Shown here: positions 1-12,739 of the stretch, one piece after another
Layout: the number at the start of each line of letters is the position of its first letter
Numbering within the stretch: position 1 is the first letter of the stretch
Assembly (NCBI RefSeq): GCF_949987515.2
Contig: NC_082687.1
Location: forward strand, 21,312,148-21,376,147
Direction: 5' to 3'
Source: Delphinus delphis
Lineage: Eukaryota; Chordata; Mammalia; Artiodactyla; Delphinidae
DNA length: 64,000 nt
The notes under the pieces: model-generated
What the model was told of the DNA's origin: nothing
Databases searched by the model: none
What the model saw: only the letters and a program-made list of their open reading frames with translations
Translations under genes and position numbers: made by a program

Positions 1-1075
1 AGGTTCCTGACCTCCTTCTCTTTTTTCACATTATACACCCTTCGCCAATTTCATCCACTCTGGAGTTTTAGCCATCTTCAATGACTCTGCCTACAACTCA
101 GAACTCGGGGCTAAATTCTAAGGCCTGTATATCCAAATGACTGCTGGACATCCCTTCAGGATGGACCATAATCTCTTTAAACTCTGCAAGTCCAAAGATG
201 AACTGATCATCTTCTCTCCAAAACCTAAGGCATTTCGTATACTGGGTGACGATGCCATTAGCCAAGCCAGAAACCTAGAAGTCATCTCTATTGCTATCGA
301 TAATTCCTGTCTACTCAATGAATTACTTCCTCGATCTTTTTTTTTTTCTTTTTTGCGGTACGTGGGCCTCTCACTGCTGTGGCCTCTCCTGTTGCGGAGC
401 ACAGGCTCCGGACGCGCAGGCTCAGCGGCCATGGCTCACCGGCCCAGCCGCTCCGTGGCATGTGGGATCTTCCCGGACCAGGGCACGAACCCGTGTTCCC
501 TGCATCGGCAGGCGGACTCTCAACCACTGTGCCACCAGGGAAGCCCTCTCGATCTTTTTTGAAAATGGTTTCATGCCTCCATCTCTGCCTAACACTCTCC
601 TACTTCAAGCTCTTCAACATCTCCAGCTGGAGTATTCAAAAATCTCCTAACTGACCTCCCTGCCTCCAATCCTTGTCTCAAACCCACCCTTCACGTGGTG
701 GACAGAATGCTTTATCTCAAGTTGGCTGGCCACGTCACTCCCTTGTTTACAACCCTTGAATGGTTTCTCTTCACCTGTATCATCGGATTTAAGCCCTTGA
801 GCATGGCATTTAAGGCCCTCTGCCTCCTAATACCTGCCTATCTTACCAGCCTCCTCTCCCACCATTTTCTACCCTGAAACTTCCGTCTCAACAACACTAA
901 GCAACTCGCAATTCTGTGCTGATGCCCTGTGTTTCACACCTCCATCCTTCATTCGCCCAAATACTCTTCAAGCTCCTCCAGGGCACGGGCGGTAGTTCAG
1001 TTATCACTTCAGTGCTTAGCCCAGCATCTGGCTCATTAAAGGTGCCCTGTGAATGGTCAGGGATAAATAATGAAA
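1..1075 (+). mobile_element. L2 LINE fragment, plus orientation, split by a CHR SINE
   Basis: The text follows the 3' end of L2: the segment about feared/expected protein names such as 'cctcc...aactggtc'-like and 'rectified price list' style coding gives way to the 3' tail around 960-1075, with the 'cagcatctggctcattaaag'-like ending typical of L2. It begins before the window and is broken by the SINE at 343-547. Its frames are degenerate. Old, fixed mammalian repeat. Confidence 0.7.
343..547 (-). mobile_element. CHR SINE, minus orientation
   Basis: A tRNA-Glu-derived cetartiodactyl SINE. On the minus strand it reads GGGCTTCCCTGGTGGCGCA-like, then the tRNA-related B-box part (GGTTCGTGCCC type), then the GC-rich body and an A tail, seen here as the T run at its left end. 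Flanking target-site duplications of ctcgatctttttt lie at 330-342 and 548-560. The insertion is inside an older L2. Confidence 0.95.
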
Positions 1076-1344
1076 GACAGTGTATGGCAAGTCCAAAATG
1101 AAGGACACTGACAGAAAGTGTTGAAGGAATTTGGACTCATGTTGAAAATCACTGCAATGGGGTCTACACATGCTGAATACTTTCCACACAAGAAGCACAA
1201 GAGAGCCTGCCTAAGCTCGATTCCTCCTTACAACACCTACCACACACCTAGAGTCATGCTCTATTTTTTTTTTTAGAGAAAACGTGTTGGCTACTCCCTG
1301 AGCCTGCCATCACGAGGCACAAAAGTGGGCATCTTGGTGATGTG

Positions 1345-1530
1345 CTAATAATAACAGCTGACATTTATAGAATGTTTACTGTGTATCTCGAACTTTACTG
1401 AAAATTCTACATGAATTATACCTCTCAGTCTTCACACCAGCACTATGAGGATGGAACTACTGTTATCCCGGCTTTACAGGTGGGGAAATTGAGGCCCAGA
1501 TATTAAGTAACTTCATTCAAGGCACAGAGA
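1345..1530 (-). mobile_element. MIR SINE
   Basis: Matches the complement of MIR: it opens with 'aataacagctgacatttata', passes a 'gaggatggaactactgttat' core, and then reads 'ggggaaattgaggcccaga'. Diverged, as expected for a Mesozoic-age repeat. Confidence 0.85.
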
Positions 1531-2129
1531 TTTACTATTAAGGATACTGTTCAGCAGAACGCAAGCCAAGCCTCCATATATATTTCACTTAGTTTTCAAA
1601 ATTATATGTGTGTATCAACAGCTGACCCTGAATGAAAAGTCAAAAGAATCTATTGTGTTATCAACCCTTTGAGCCACTGCTCTCACCAAATAAAGTCACT
1701 TCACTAAATTACAGAATCATGCCTTCATCCAGTGCTTCGCAGACAGTGTCATCAGCATATCAAGACTTAAGTGACGAGAGACAGTTCCTCTTCTCCCCTT
1801 TCCCTGTGCCCTGACTCTCTTTCGCCCCCTCATCTGTCCATATTCCTCTCTGGTTTGCTCCAAACTCCTCCCACCTTTGATTATGGAAGCTGCATTAGAA
1901 CACGTAAGAGGCAAGATCTCTTCTCCATAAAAACAGAACGCTCATCACCTCAGGAGGTACAGAAGCCAAAAATATTCAGAAAGGATTTAGATAAATTCAT
2001 GGGTGAGAGAACTCTGGTGGTTTCTAAAAAGGGAAAGATGGAGAGGGAAGTATGAAACTCAGAGAGGAAACCTTATACCAAGGGACAGCCATGCTTGGCT
2101 CTGCAATTAATTAAGGTACATATGGAGCA

Positions 2130-2225
2130 CCTACTCCGTCCAAAGCACTATTCTGGGCCCAGAAGACAGCAGGGAATAAAAGAGACAAAAATCCCTGCCT
2201 TTCTGGAGGTTCAAGCTCTGACCAC
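2130..2225 (+). repeat. Ancient interspersed repeat fragment (family not named)
   Basis: Carries the 'gagcacctactccgtccaaa ... gacaaaaatccctgcctt' wording of a common old mammalian repeat. Similar pieces recur near 30.98-31.04, 35.21-35.35 and 40.65-40.73 kb. I recognise the pattern but cannot assign the family with confidence. Confidence 0.5.
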
Positions 2226-2359
2226 TAGTCGTTCCTGTTAGGAAGCATCTGTGCACCTCAGCAACTGGGTCTGTGGAGCAGAGGCTGACCCTAACCTTGA
2301 GGACCTGGCGCTCTTGGAAAAACTTCTTTCCGTGTGCTGTCAAAAAAAGGGGCATTTTC

Positions 2360-2567
2360 GGGCTTCCCTGGTGGCGCAGTGGTTGGGAGTCCGCCTGCCG
2401 ATGCAGGGGACGCGGGTTCATGCCCTGGTCTGGGAAGATCCCACATGCCGCAGAGCGGCTGGGACCGTAAGCCATGGCCGCTGAGCCTGCGCGTCCAGAG
2501 CCTGTGCTCTGCAACGGGAGAGGCCACAACAGTGAGAGGCCTGCGTACCCCCCCCCCAAAAAAAAGA
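2360..2567 (+). mobile_element. CHR SINE, plus orientation
   Basis: Complete CHR body starting GGGCTTCCCTGGTGGCGCAG and ending in a C run followed by an A-rich tail. An imperfect target-site duplication around 'ggcatttt' / 'gagcatttta' flanks it (about 2346-2358 and 2569-2583). Every ORF over this stretch is just the SINE read in another frame. Confidence 0.94.
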
Positions 2568-3029
2568 AAAAAAGAGAGCATTTTATACCTAATAGTTTGT
2601 GCAACTATACTTCAATAATAATAATAGTAAGGTGCACACACAGGCTCTCATCAGGCACTGCTCCAAAGGCAGCTATGCTAGTCCTCTAGATTTGTGCTGA
2701 AGCCCACCTAAGATTTTGACTTTGGCAATCTGGTAGAGGAACAAATTGATAAAAGTAGACGGTACATTTTGAGAACAGCCATGGCTATCAGGCCACACAC
2801 AGGAGCCAGGCAGCCCAGAGCTGACCCCTAGCAACCCAGAACCGGCACCCTGCCCTTAAGGTCAGTCTGAGTGGAAAAAGCCGTCAGGGAATAAATGGTG
2901 AAGAGTAGCATCTGGGTGTGGACCTTCAAGATTTCCCTTCAACCATGTTCCACAGTACAAGTAAATAGTCTTCCAAAGTCCTAAACCCATCGTTCTCCTC
3001 CTAGGACCAACAATGAGAAGTAGTTAGAC

Positions 3030-3265
3030 ACCGTTGTTAGTCACACATACGCTGGAGGAATATTGTCTGGGTTTGAATCCCTGTCCTACCACTCATTAAC
3101 CTTGGGAAGTAGTCAAAACCTGGGACTCAGCAGCCTCATCTTTTAAATGGAAATAACAATTACAACAGCCTCACAGGATGGTTGTGAAAATTAGAGAGAT
3201 GATAACATGTAAAGCATTTAAAACAGTGTCTGGCATTCAGGAAATGCGAGCTGCTACTATTATTA
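3030..3265 (+). mobile_element. MIR SINE, nearly full length
   Basis: Sense MIR landmarks occur in order: 'gggtttgaatccctg' (B box), 'ctcatcttttaaatggaaat', 'ggttgtgaaaattagagaga', 'acagtgtctggcattcagga', and a terminal 'ctactattattact'. Confidence 0.88.
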
Positions 3266-4109
3266 CTCTTTCCATCAATAGGATCATGGAGGCCCCCTTC
3301 CAGGTCATGGCAAATTCTGGAAGCTACGTAGTTGTTATATAAATGAATAGCTCAGAAGCATGAGCTGTTCCATTCTGAGGTAAAACAAAAATCCAACCAA
3401 ATTTCTAAACACACACAAACACACATACACACACAATTCTTATGCATGCCTTCTTTCTCCAAGTGAGACAATTATTTTTTTTTTATCCTTCTTTCTTAAT
3501 AACTGCCCCCGGCCCTCTGGAAGGACAGGCTGAGACTCTGTCTGCCAGAGAGCTGAAACAAATAAAAAAGAAAATGGAAACAAGAGCAGTTTTCAGGCTG
3601 ATGGCCAATCAGTATAGCAACTAAAAGAGCCAAAGCATACGTGGTCATTTACAATCAACACACCCTAATATTTGTTACCATTCTAATGAATATGCAGTGA
3701 TGGAAAGGTCACCAGTAATAAATCTAAGCCAGTGTTAGCTGAAGCACAGACACAAGAAATAGGTGAGAAAAAATTAACTTAGGAAAAAACCTGTCTGCAA
3801 ACTTAAAACCAAGAAGGTTAAGGTTTTTGGTTTGTTTTAGGGATTTTTGTTTTGTTTTGTTTTGTTGCTTAATTGTGGCATGGGATAAGACGTTTATCAG
3901 TGTATCACAGCAATAGAATCACCCGTGTAAATCCCAAGCCTAAAACAAACATTAGACTCAACCAAGTTCATTTCTTGTCCTTTTAATTTGATTGGAGTGA
4001 CTTTTATCTTTCACCTTGGAATTATAAAACAATATGAGTTGTTAGCAAAACAATCTGAATGTGACTTAATTCTTGGGCTTTCTCCTGGTTTTTTTCATAT
4101 GCTTGTCAA
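3266..4109. other. Unique intron sequence
   Basis: No gene is seen. It holds a short CA-rich run near 3410-3433 and a TTTTG repeat near 3847-3866. The remainder looks like ordinary AT-rich intron. Confidence 0.6.
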
Positions 4110-4123
4110 AACTACTCAGACAG

Positions 4124-4338
4124 GGCTTCCCTGGTGGCGCAGTGGTTGAGAGTCCGCCTGCCAATGCAGGGGACACGGGTTCGTGCCCCGGTCCGGGAAG
4201 ATCCCACATGCCGCGGAGTGGCTGGGCCCGTGAGCCATGGCCGCTGAGCCTGCGTGTCCGGTGCCTGTGCTCCGCAACGGGAGAGGCCATGACAGTGAGA
4301 GGCCCGCATACCGCAAAAAAAACAAAGAAAAAAAAAAC
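4124..4338 (+). mobile_element. CHR SINE, plus orientation, perfect 14-bp TSD
   Basis: Full CHR body and A-rich tail. The duplication aactactcagacag is identical at 4110-4123 and 4339-4352, which shows a relatively recent retroposition. Confidence 0.97.
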
Positions 4339-4352
4339 AACTACTCAGACAG

Positions 4353-5135
4353 AACCAGAGAGAAAATATGCTTGCTTGCCCAAAGGAGAAGATGCAGAGG
4401 ACAGAAAAATGGCTTTGTACCCAAGAATCTGCTAGATAGTGTATTCCACCTAAAAAGCTTTTTGTTATTTTTCTTGCTTTGTTGAGATGATCCAAGCGCT
4501 CTAATTTATGAAATTCTTTACTTAGAAAATGTGCTGGTAAACCTACTACAAAGTAAACATCTTAAGAACTGAAGAAACAATATCTACATTTACAGAATGT
4601 GTCTTCCTTGTTTGCATAGTTTGAGTTGTATAAATTGGCCCACTGCTCATCCTCATAATTTTATCTGCCCAAATGCATATTTCTAAAGTAAACTCAGCTA
4701 AAATGCTGTAATACAGTGTTACATTGTTTGAGATAGTCTACTAGTAAGAAATTAAGAGTCTAAAAGAATCACCCTGAGGGTCACCTACACATACGTGCTA
4801 CAAAGGCCTGTAAACTGACGTTTGTACAATGACTTTCAAAAACTGATTAAGATCCCCGGGATATTATTTGGCCTTAGTAAAGGAAGGATAATAATTTGTA
4901 AATTTACAAATCATTAAGAAATGGTACAAAAAAGGACACATTGGTTTCACTATTAGATGGCAGGTGGATACGTGCTGATTGAAAGATGAGAGAAAAATGG
5001 CTTCAACTAACTAGAAAAAAAAGTTGGGTTTTCCAGCCACATTTTAAGACTCCAGCCCTGAAGTTTAGGTCTTATGCCATAATTAATAAGGACGTGATGA
5101 AATATCTCAGCCAATATTACAGTTCAGGTCCATTC
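4353..5135. other. Unique intron sequence
   Basis: Nothing recognisable. AT-rich, no long frames, no clear repeat. Confidence 0.6.
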
Positions 5136-5150
5136 AAGAAATAGCTTTGG

Positions 5151-5352
5151 GGGCTTCCCTGGTGGCGCAGTGGTTGAGTCCGCCTGCCGATGCAGGGGAC
5201 ACGGGTTCGTGCCCTGGTCCGGGAAGATCCCACATGCCACGGAGCGGCTAGGCTTGTGAGCCATGGCCGCTGAGCCTGCGCGTCGGAGCCTGTGCTCCGC
5301 AACGGGAGAGGCCACAACAGGGAGAGGCCTGCGTACCGCAAAAAAAAAAAAA
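5151..5352 (+). mobile_element. CHR SINE, plus orientation, perfect 15-bp TSD
   Basis: The duplication aagaaatagctttgg is identical at 5136-5150 and 5353-5367. Compared with the other copies, the body lacks a few bases near 5175 and near 5283. It has a pure A tail. Confidence 0.97.
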
Positions 5353-5869
5353 AAGAAATAGCTTTGGAGTTCCTCCTATACAACAGGCTCAATCTCTGCT
5401 TTAAAGAAGGTCGTCACACAGTGTTGGCCACTCACCCATAAAAGCTGTACAGGACAAGAGCGATTCATACATATGATGCTAGGAGAGCATGAGAGGGAAG
5501 GAGGGGCCCAGAGTTCTAAATAGAAAGGACCAGCAGAATTAGGAAACAATTCTTCACATCCTGCTGACTTGTCGAATTTTACACACCCTATTTCCAAGCA
5601 GGGCACGTGCACATACACATTAAATTTATAAACTACCATCTGTTAGACAAAACCCTTCAGTTAGTTCAGTGAACGTTGAGATCTCTTTTGTTTCTGTTTC
5701 TACCTGGTGGGAACCTCTAGGTAGCCTGAAAGAAGGACGCAGATACTCCTAGGCTTCCAGGTAGTACCAGCATGGCTACACAAAGTTACGAAACACTTGG
5801 ATTTTAGAAATATTTCCTTCCTACTGTAAAGTGTCCTTACAAATCAATGGAATCAAACCATGAGTTTTG

Positions 5870-5975
5870 TGGTCCTAGAAGACTCAGTGATTTGCTCAAG
5901 GTTATATAGTTTGTTGGGGAAACGCCTGAACTAGACCTGATTTCCCTGCTCTCCATGTAATGTTCTTTGAGCTAG
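5870..5975 (-). mobile_element. MIR fragment
   Basis: Reads 'gtgatttgctcaaggttata' and then a 'cctgaactagacctgatttc' segment, the complement of the tRNA-related half of MIR. Confidence 0.65.
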
Positions 5976-6879
5976 AACAAACTGTACCCCAACCATGGGG
6001 ATGGGAGCCAGAGACAGAGGATAGTGGGAGCATTTGTTATATTTGATAATCAGAAATTCTGTCTGTATTATACATAGAAGAGAGATTATACAGCCACCCA
6101 GAGGAAGTTACCAGCTTGGTGGGGGTTGAACCTGGGAACCCTACAGTGCAGGTCAGGAGAAAAACAAGGAAAACCCTGACAGCAGCAGACCTCCGCCGCT
6201 GAGACCAAAGGCTGGCGTGTTCACTTGCGCCCAGCACCCACCACCCAGACAGCACGGGGCAGAGCCCTCGTCAAGGGAAGGATGGGACTCCCTGGGTAAG
6301 GGGTTAGAGGGAGGAGACCCTCTCAAGAGGTGGCCTCGCTTCCCCCCCTGCAGAACCACAATCTGCAAGAAGGACCCAGTGCAGAGGCAGAAGGTGCCTG
6401 GGAATTTGTGTAGAACCAAAAAGATGTGTCAGTAGGGAACAAGCCACGAAGGAAAGTCAGAATGGGATTTCCACGAGGCTTCCCATGTATCTCCAAGACA
6501 CGTGCAGAAACATTTCCTCTCACTATTTCAAAAAGCAATGAAGGGTCCACGTCCAAACGTCTCCCGGCGGTCCCTGCACCTTCTTTACCTCTTTTCCCCC
6601 CTTTCTATCTAGCTCTCTTCCCAGAGCCCCTCTCCTCCATCTCCACTGGTGGTGACAGTGCGGCAAGAACACCTGCAGTCGCCCACTGCTCCCAGCACCA
6701 GGCCAGAGGCTGAGAAGCAGCAAAGGAGAAGGTTCTTTGGGTCATCTGCCTCCAGCCTCCTCTCAAGAACGAGACCTCTGGGTGTCCCCCAGTCTCCTGA
6801 ATACATGAATGCTCTCTCCGATTTCTATGACATCAGAGATGTCACCACTTCCATATGCTTCTCTTAATAAGAAAGGTTA
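5976..6879. other. Unique intron sequence with moderately GC-rich core
   Basis: A GC-richer patch at 6160-6800 gives several open frames on both strands. None has a recognisable family, a splice context or repeated codon structure. I see no gene. Confidence 0.55.
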
Positions 6880-7030
6880 GGACTTCCGTGGCGGTCCACT
6901 GGTTAAGACTCCATGCTTCCACTGCAGGGGGCACCGGTTCGATCCCTGGTCAGGGAACTAAGATCCCGCATGCTGTGCGGGGCGCCCAAACACAACAACA
7001 AACAAACAAAAATCTACTTTAAAAAAAAAA
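6880..7030 (+). mobile_element. Short, older tRNA-Glu SINE related to CHR
   Basis: Begins GGACTTCCGTGGCGGTCCAC, contains GGTTCGATCCCTGGTCAGGG (the B-box region) and ends in a CAA-rich then A-rich tail. It lacks the GC-rich 3' half of the young copies, so it belongs to an older subfamily. The TSD is unclear. Confidence 0.85.
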
Positions 7031-8784
7031 CAAAGGACCATCCTTCTAAAGGCACAGTGGTCATGAGACTGTTCAGCACTTGGGCAAAAGGGTTTTGTTC
7101 ACCTACCGTAAGGAGCGGCCAAGGTGGGTTCTACACCAGTGTAACCATCGCCCCTGGTCTCGGGCTTGTCCACACTCTGCAGCTTGTCCCTGACCTCTTA
7201 GCATCACGCATGCGTCACTAATAACAAGCTTAGGAAAGGGAAAAGGAGGAGAGCCGCATTCTCTACGAATGCCTGTGTTCCCTGGTCCTTCTCTCGCAGA
7301 AGAATAGAGTTAATCAAGCAAGAGACTCAGTAAAACTAAGAAAAAGAGACGTTCTTATTCATGTATTGACACTCGCCGCAAAGTCTGGCCTATCTCAACG
7401 CGCCACTTTCCTTTCGCATCCACCTGGTCCCCTCATAGGACCAAAAAAAAAAAAAAAAAGGAAAAACAAAGGTGACTTCCAGTTAACGATGTTCCTCACA
7501 ACTGTGTAGTCAAGGGGAGGAAAAACACCCTTTCTAACTTCCTCTGGCACTAACTGAAAACTCTGGACTTTGGGGAGGCTATTAGAAAAAGGTTAAATAT
7601 GAGACTCGATAATGACATACCAGGGGACTCATGTCAGGGTTGTTTGAACACTACTCAGAAGCAATTGCTGTCGAGAGCTGGCGACCACTTTAAAGAGCTC
7701 TGGAAGAGAGGCGACGTCTGCAAGTAGATGCCTCCGTGGTGCCCTGAGAGGAGCAGGCTAAAGACTTCTTATTTTGCACGAACATCCTTGAAAATATTCA
7801 TTCTCCGTTCTTTAATTCAAAGATTACTTGATACTCATATCCAGTAATTCTTTCCCATACGTGGCATATTTTCTTGTATTGTTCCTTGTTTGATTTTCGT
7901 TTTACAAAGACATAGCTTTATGTACGCACCAGCACCCTCCCCTTTCTTTCACTGCTATAGCGTTTCTGGTCCACATCTTTAGACTTCATATTTCATTTAC
8001 GCTAAACAAATTTGTCGATTATTTAATATCATCCGCAAGCATTTACTTCAAAAGTCATATTGGTATAACTTAAAAATGAGTATGCAACCCTTTCCTGCCC
8101 CTAAAGCTAGATCATTCTCTCTTCTAAAATTTGTAGTTTTACCCAAAGCTCTTTGTACTATCAATTACAGGGTTATGAACCACCAGCCACTAACGCTACC
8201 TGATTGGCTTACCATCCCCTGGTGCTTTATAATGGTAACTAGGTAGTATATAATTACACAGTCCCCAGAAGATACTTATAATTGAATCACAGGGCATTTT
8301 GTGAATGTTTGGGACAACAATTAGAGGACCACAAAGTGACAGTATTTCTAACTCTCGCCAGCTGGAATGTAAATGAAGCACCCTAATTCAATTATAAGAG
8401 TCCTTTAGGTATTAAATAATTATAATACAAATCACATTGGGGGGGCACGTTTTTTTTTTTAATTGAACTCTCCCCATAACCCCTGAAGATTTTTATTTCC
8501 TAAGTATAAAACAACAGAGCTGGATTTTCAGATTCACCGTTCTTCATCCAACCGGAAAAGCTGTACCAAATGTAGAAGGTCAATAGCCTGTTTCTACTTT
8601 TGCTTTGCCACCCACTCATTTGGTGACCTAGTAAGTGAGCTGAGTCTCACTGTAGCTCCACTTATCCCATAAGCGCACTGCGTAATTAGAATATCCAATA
8701 TTATTGTGCAAATATAAAATAGCCAAAAAGATATTTACAAATTTAATTCAATGGAAACAAGGATACTTCGTCTAGCCAAATGTC
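7031..8784. other. Unique intron sequence
   Basis: Contains an A run at 7441-7459 and short homopolymers near 8440-8460. There is no recognised repeat or coding signal. Confidence 0.55.
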
Positions 8785-8795
8785 CACCTATTCTT

Positions 8796-9000
8796 TTTTT
8801 TTTTTTCCGGTACGTGGGCCTCTCACTGCTGTGGCCTCTCCCGTTGCGGAGCACAGGCTCCAGACGCGCAGGCTCAGCGGCCACGGCTCACGGGCCCAGC
8901 TGCTCCGCGGCATGTGGGATCTTCCCGGACCGGGGCACGAACCCGCGTCCCCTGCATCGGCAGGCGGACTCTCAACCACTGCACCACCAGGGAAGCCCAT
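8796..9000 (-). mobile_element. CHR SINE, minus orientation, 11-bp TSD
   Basis: The T run at the left end is the tail, and GGGAAGCCC at the right is the head. The duplication cacctattctt lies at 8785-8795 and 9002-9012. Confidence 0.96.
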
Positions 9001-9012
9001 TCACCTATTCTT

Positions 9013-11690
9013 AACACCCCAAAATGTCTTATCATTTCTTACCCTCACCTTCTTCCTCTTGTCTCCTGCTTTCCTTTCTAGCTCTTTCTTTCTCCCCTAT
9101 TCGTCCCTTCCAACTTCTCTACCAGCTGCCCCTTGAGGGAGGCTGTGATGGTTGTAGCAAAACCTCCGGAGTAGCTGTGGGTAGCTCTACAGGTGCCCAG
9201 GACGAGGAAGAGGGAGAGTCAAGTGTAGGTCTTTTTTAGTCATTCTCTTCTTGCTTCCATATCTTAAAGGGAGACAAGGTTAAGACTGCTCCCCTAACTC
9301 AGGAAACTCAGGAAGGTAAAAGCCGAAATACCTCTCCCTTGACTATGACTTGTGAAAACACACCAGTAAGGGAAGGTTGACAGAATGTTCACACCATCAA
9401 GGAGCTCCTACAACCAACCCAGCAAGTAAGCAGCAAACAGCACCCCACTCATTCCTCGGGATGCTCTGCACACATCCAGGGCACAGGCATCCACTCTCCC
9501 AGGCCCTGAATGCGACGGCAAGTGCCTCTCCACTTATACCAGATTTCTGGCAGATCGATTTTCCTCCGTTTAGAAACATTTTTTTCAAGGCCAGTGAACA
9601 CAAGTGTAAAACTAAAGGCCTGAAAAAATATCAGTTCCCCCAGAAGAGCGTTCAGATGTAATCTCTGATTAGTCATTAGTAGAACATCACAGAAATAAAT
9701 AAATATACATACACATACATATGTATATTTTTTTTCCCAGTAGATTCGGCCTTGGAATGACATTTGCTCACGAGAAAAAGAAATTCACTCATTCCAGCTT
9801 CAGAATACAAGCTTTATGGGTGTTCTGCAAAAAAAAAAAAAAAAAAAAATCCATAGAGATCAAGAATATGGTGACATTTGGTGCTCCTCCATCGTCGTAT
9901 CCCCCCCCCCACCCCCCGTTTTCTCCTTTCAGCTCCTGAAATAAAAATATTCTCAGGCAGGCAGCACAATAGCACAGGCTACCGCCCTTCCTCATGGAGT
10001 GTGATTCTCTCTGAGACTCGCCTTCTGCTATGTTTGCAGGAACCACTCTCCCAGGACCGTGCGGCCCTTCTGGGTCTCCCCTTGCGCTTTGGAGTCAAGA
10101 AGAGAGGAACCAGAATGAGTGACCCTGACTCCGTAGAGGCTGGCGTCATAAAGGCTTCAAGGATGATGGCACGACTCCGGCCGACGTGGGGCACATTTGC
10201 GGGGCGGCCAAGGAGACCCCTCTGAGGAAAGTGAAGTTAATTAGTCTTTTTATGCGCACACACATGCCAGCTTCACACATTTAAAAAAAAGACCCATGCT
10301 AAGCAAAGGGCCTATTTTAGCAACGTCTTTTAAAAACTAGATAGACGGGCACACGCGCTCCCTGGGAGCAGCAACACACACTAGCCCTAACATACTTGCT
10401 GGCTTTAGCTATTCTAGCCTTTAGAATGAAGAGGGAATGTGCAAAGTGCATCTGAAAAGCACTAAACACAAAACAAAACAATGGTTACTCGCGAGAAGAA
10501 GTGAGCCCCCGGTGAAGTAATGCATCCCTAATAATTCACTGGCATTCCTGCAGAAAATTTTCCTTTGGTAATGGAGCCACTGGGCTGCCATGGAGAAAAA
10601 AGATCCCAGTTTCTCCTTGCGGAACAAATGATCTGATTAGTGACCAAAGGAAGGAGGCGTGAACGCTCCCCAAGCCTGAGCTTTTCCTCGTGGCCAGAGT
10701 CAGCCACCGTACAGCACGGCTGGCCTGGAGCCAAGAGCCCTCCTGCCAAGGAGACTAGAAGTTTCTGAAGAGCCACCACAGGCCCGGTGCTGGGAGAGTC
10801 ACCCAGACAAAAGCGAGCCACCGAGTTCAACAACTGGCTTGCAAGGCACCATATGCTCCGCAATATTGTTCTGCTGCAGCACGGGGGCCTGTGCGCGGGG
10901 TTCCCGCGTGCTGCACAGCTGTCAGCCCAGGAGCTGTTTTATCATTATTTTCACTGTTTTATTACTTTTCTGGGAATTCAAATCAGTGTAACCGCGCTTG
11001 ATGCACCGGGTGAAAAATGGTGTCTCCCTCCCCCTCCTCCTTCAACCTAATGAATTGCCTTTTTTCATATCAAAGAGTAATGAGCACCAAACCACATAAT
11101 ATTTATTCATGGAACAAAAGATAGAGGAATGGAGCGGGTGGGGGAAGCAGAAGCAGCTCCTGGGTGTGGAGAGGAGAAAAGCTGCACATTTTAAAGGAGC
11201 TCTTCACACTGATCCCCGGTGAAGATTCCCTGCGCAGTGAAATGCACACCTTTCCACTCTCCCCACCCCCTCCTAGCCCACCTTCAAGCTAGTTCCGGGT
11301 CAATGCTTAGAGATCCCGCAGCTGAGAGCTGACAGTCACCTAACGGAACTCATCCCATAGACTGGACCGTAAACTGTCTCAACATTTTCTTTCTCAGTGA
11401 AACTCCCCTACAAAGCCTTCTCTCCGCTCCTATGAGCATTAAACCAGTATATCTCAGAACGTTCTAGATAGATCCCTTTTTTCCATATCATCATAACCTC
11501 CACTGTGGATGAGGGCATGATTTGGCCCAGGGAGGAAGCTCTGTAGGAATAATGGCTACACGGGAGCCTCATTTGCTCATTTCTCTTACTTAGATGTTGC
11601 GAATTTTACCCCGCCCCCTTCCCTTTTTGACACAGTCAGCCTCTCACACTCCGTTCCACACATTTTCTTTTTAATCCAGAAAAGAGAAAA
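9013..11690. other. Repeat-poor intron sequence with an enhancer-like segment
   Basis: Homopolymer A (9829-9849) and C (9901-9919) runs interrupt otherwise unique DNA. The part at about 10400-11150 has balanced composition, no transposon remnants and clustered homeodomain-type TAAT cores, so it may be constrained. This is inference only. Confidence 0.5.
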
Positions 11691-11744
11691 TAATGTACGA
11701 TAGTCGGAATAATTTAATCCAACCAATGAAAAAGAATACATATA

Positions 11745-11838
11745 TTATTATATTCATATATATAACTGCATCACTGAAACTAACACAACATTGTAAGTTA
11801 ACTATACTTCAATTTAAAAGTGGTTAAAAAAATGCTAT
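11745..11838 (+). mobile_element. L1 3' tail fragment
   Basis: Ends 'actaacacaacattgtaagt' followed by 'caactatacttcaat'-type wording, the 3' terminus of cetartiodactyl L1 elements. It sits directly before another L1 insertion. Confidence 0.75.
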
Positions 11839-11844
11839 GCTGGG

Positions 11845-12728
11845 ATCACTAATCATTAGAGAAATGCAAATCAAAACTACAATGAGATATCACCTCACAC
11901 CTGTCAGAATGGCCATCATGAAAAAAATCTACAAACAATAAATGCTGGAGAGGGTGTGGAGAAAAGGGAACGCTCTTGCACTGTTCGTGGGAATGTAAAT
12001 TGATACAGCCACTACGGAGAACAGCATGGAGGTTCCTTAAAAGACTGAAAATAGAATTACCATATGACCCAGCAATCCCACTACTGGGCATGTACCCTGA
12101 GAATACCAGAGTCATGTACCACAATGTTCATTGCAGCTCTATTTACAATAGCCAGGACATGGAAGCAACCTAAGTGTCCATCGACAGATGAATGGATAAA
12201 GAAGATGTGGACATATATACAATGGAATATTACTCAGCCGTAAAAAGAAACGAAATTGAGTTACTTGCAGTGAGGTGGATGGACCTAGAGACTGTCATAC
12301 AGAGTGAAGTAAATCAGAAAGAGAAAAACAAATGCCGTATGCTAAAACATATATACGGAATCTAAAAAAAAAAAAACGGTTCTGAAGAACCTAGGGGCAG
12401 GACAGGAATAAAGACGTAGATTTAGAGAATGGACTTGAGGACACGGGGAGGGGGAAGGGTAAGCTGGGACGAAGTGAGAGAGTGGCATGGACTTATATAT
12501 GCTACCATATGTAAAACAGATAGCTAGTGGGAAGCAGCTGCGTGGCACAGGGAGATCAGCTCGGTGCTTTGTGTCCACCTAGAGGAGTGGGATAGGGAGG
12601 GTGGGAGGGAGACGCAAGAGGGAAGAGATATGAGGATATAGGTATATGTATAGCTGATTCACTTTGTTACACAGCAGAAACTAACACACCACTGTAAAGC
12701 AACTGTACTCCAATAAAGATGTTAAAAA
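11845..12728 (+). mobile_element. 5'-truncated L1 (ORF2 3' end plus 3' UTR)
   Basis: The left half (11850-12310) corresponds to the end of L1 ORF2. Its frame is interrupted by several stops and shifts, so it encodes nothing functional. The right half is the 3' UTR, with a G-rich patch at 12440-12460 and 12590-12610 and a terminal 'actgtactccaataaagatg' before an A run. It is a moderately young cetartiodactyl L1. An imperfect flanking duplication (A run plus 'tgctatgctgggа'-like text versus 'tttatgttaggaa') is possible. Confidence 0.9.
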
Positions 12729-12739
12729 AATTTATGTTA

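Noticed and set aside
2131..2604. Open frames of 70-160 codons over the CHR SINEs (also near 4.1, 5.1, 8.8, 34.8, 41.0 and 52.9 kb)
   Set aside because: All are SINE bodies read through in several frames; the same peptide strings recur at each copy.
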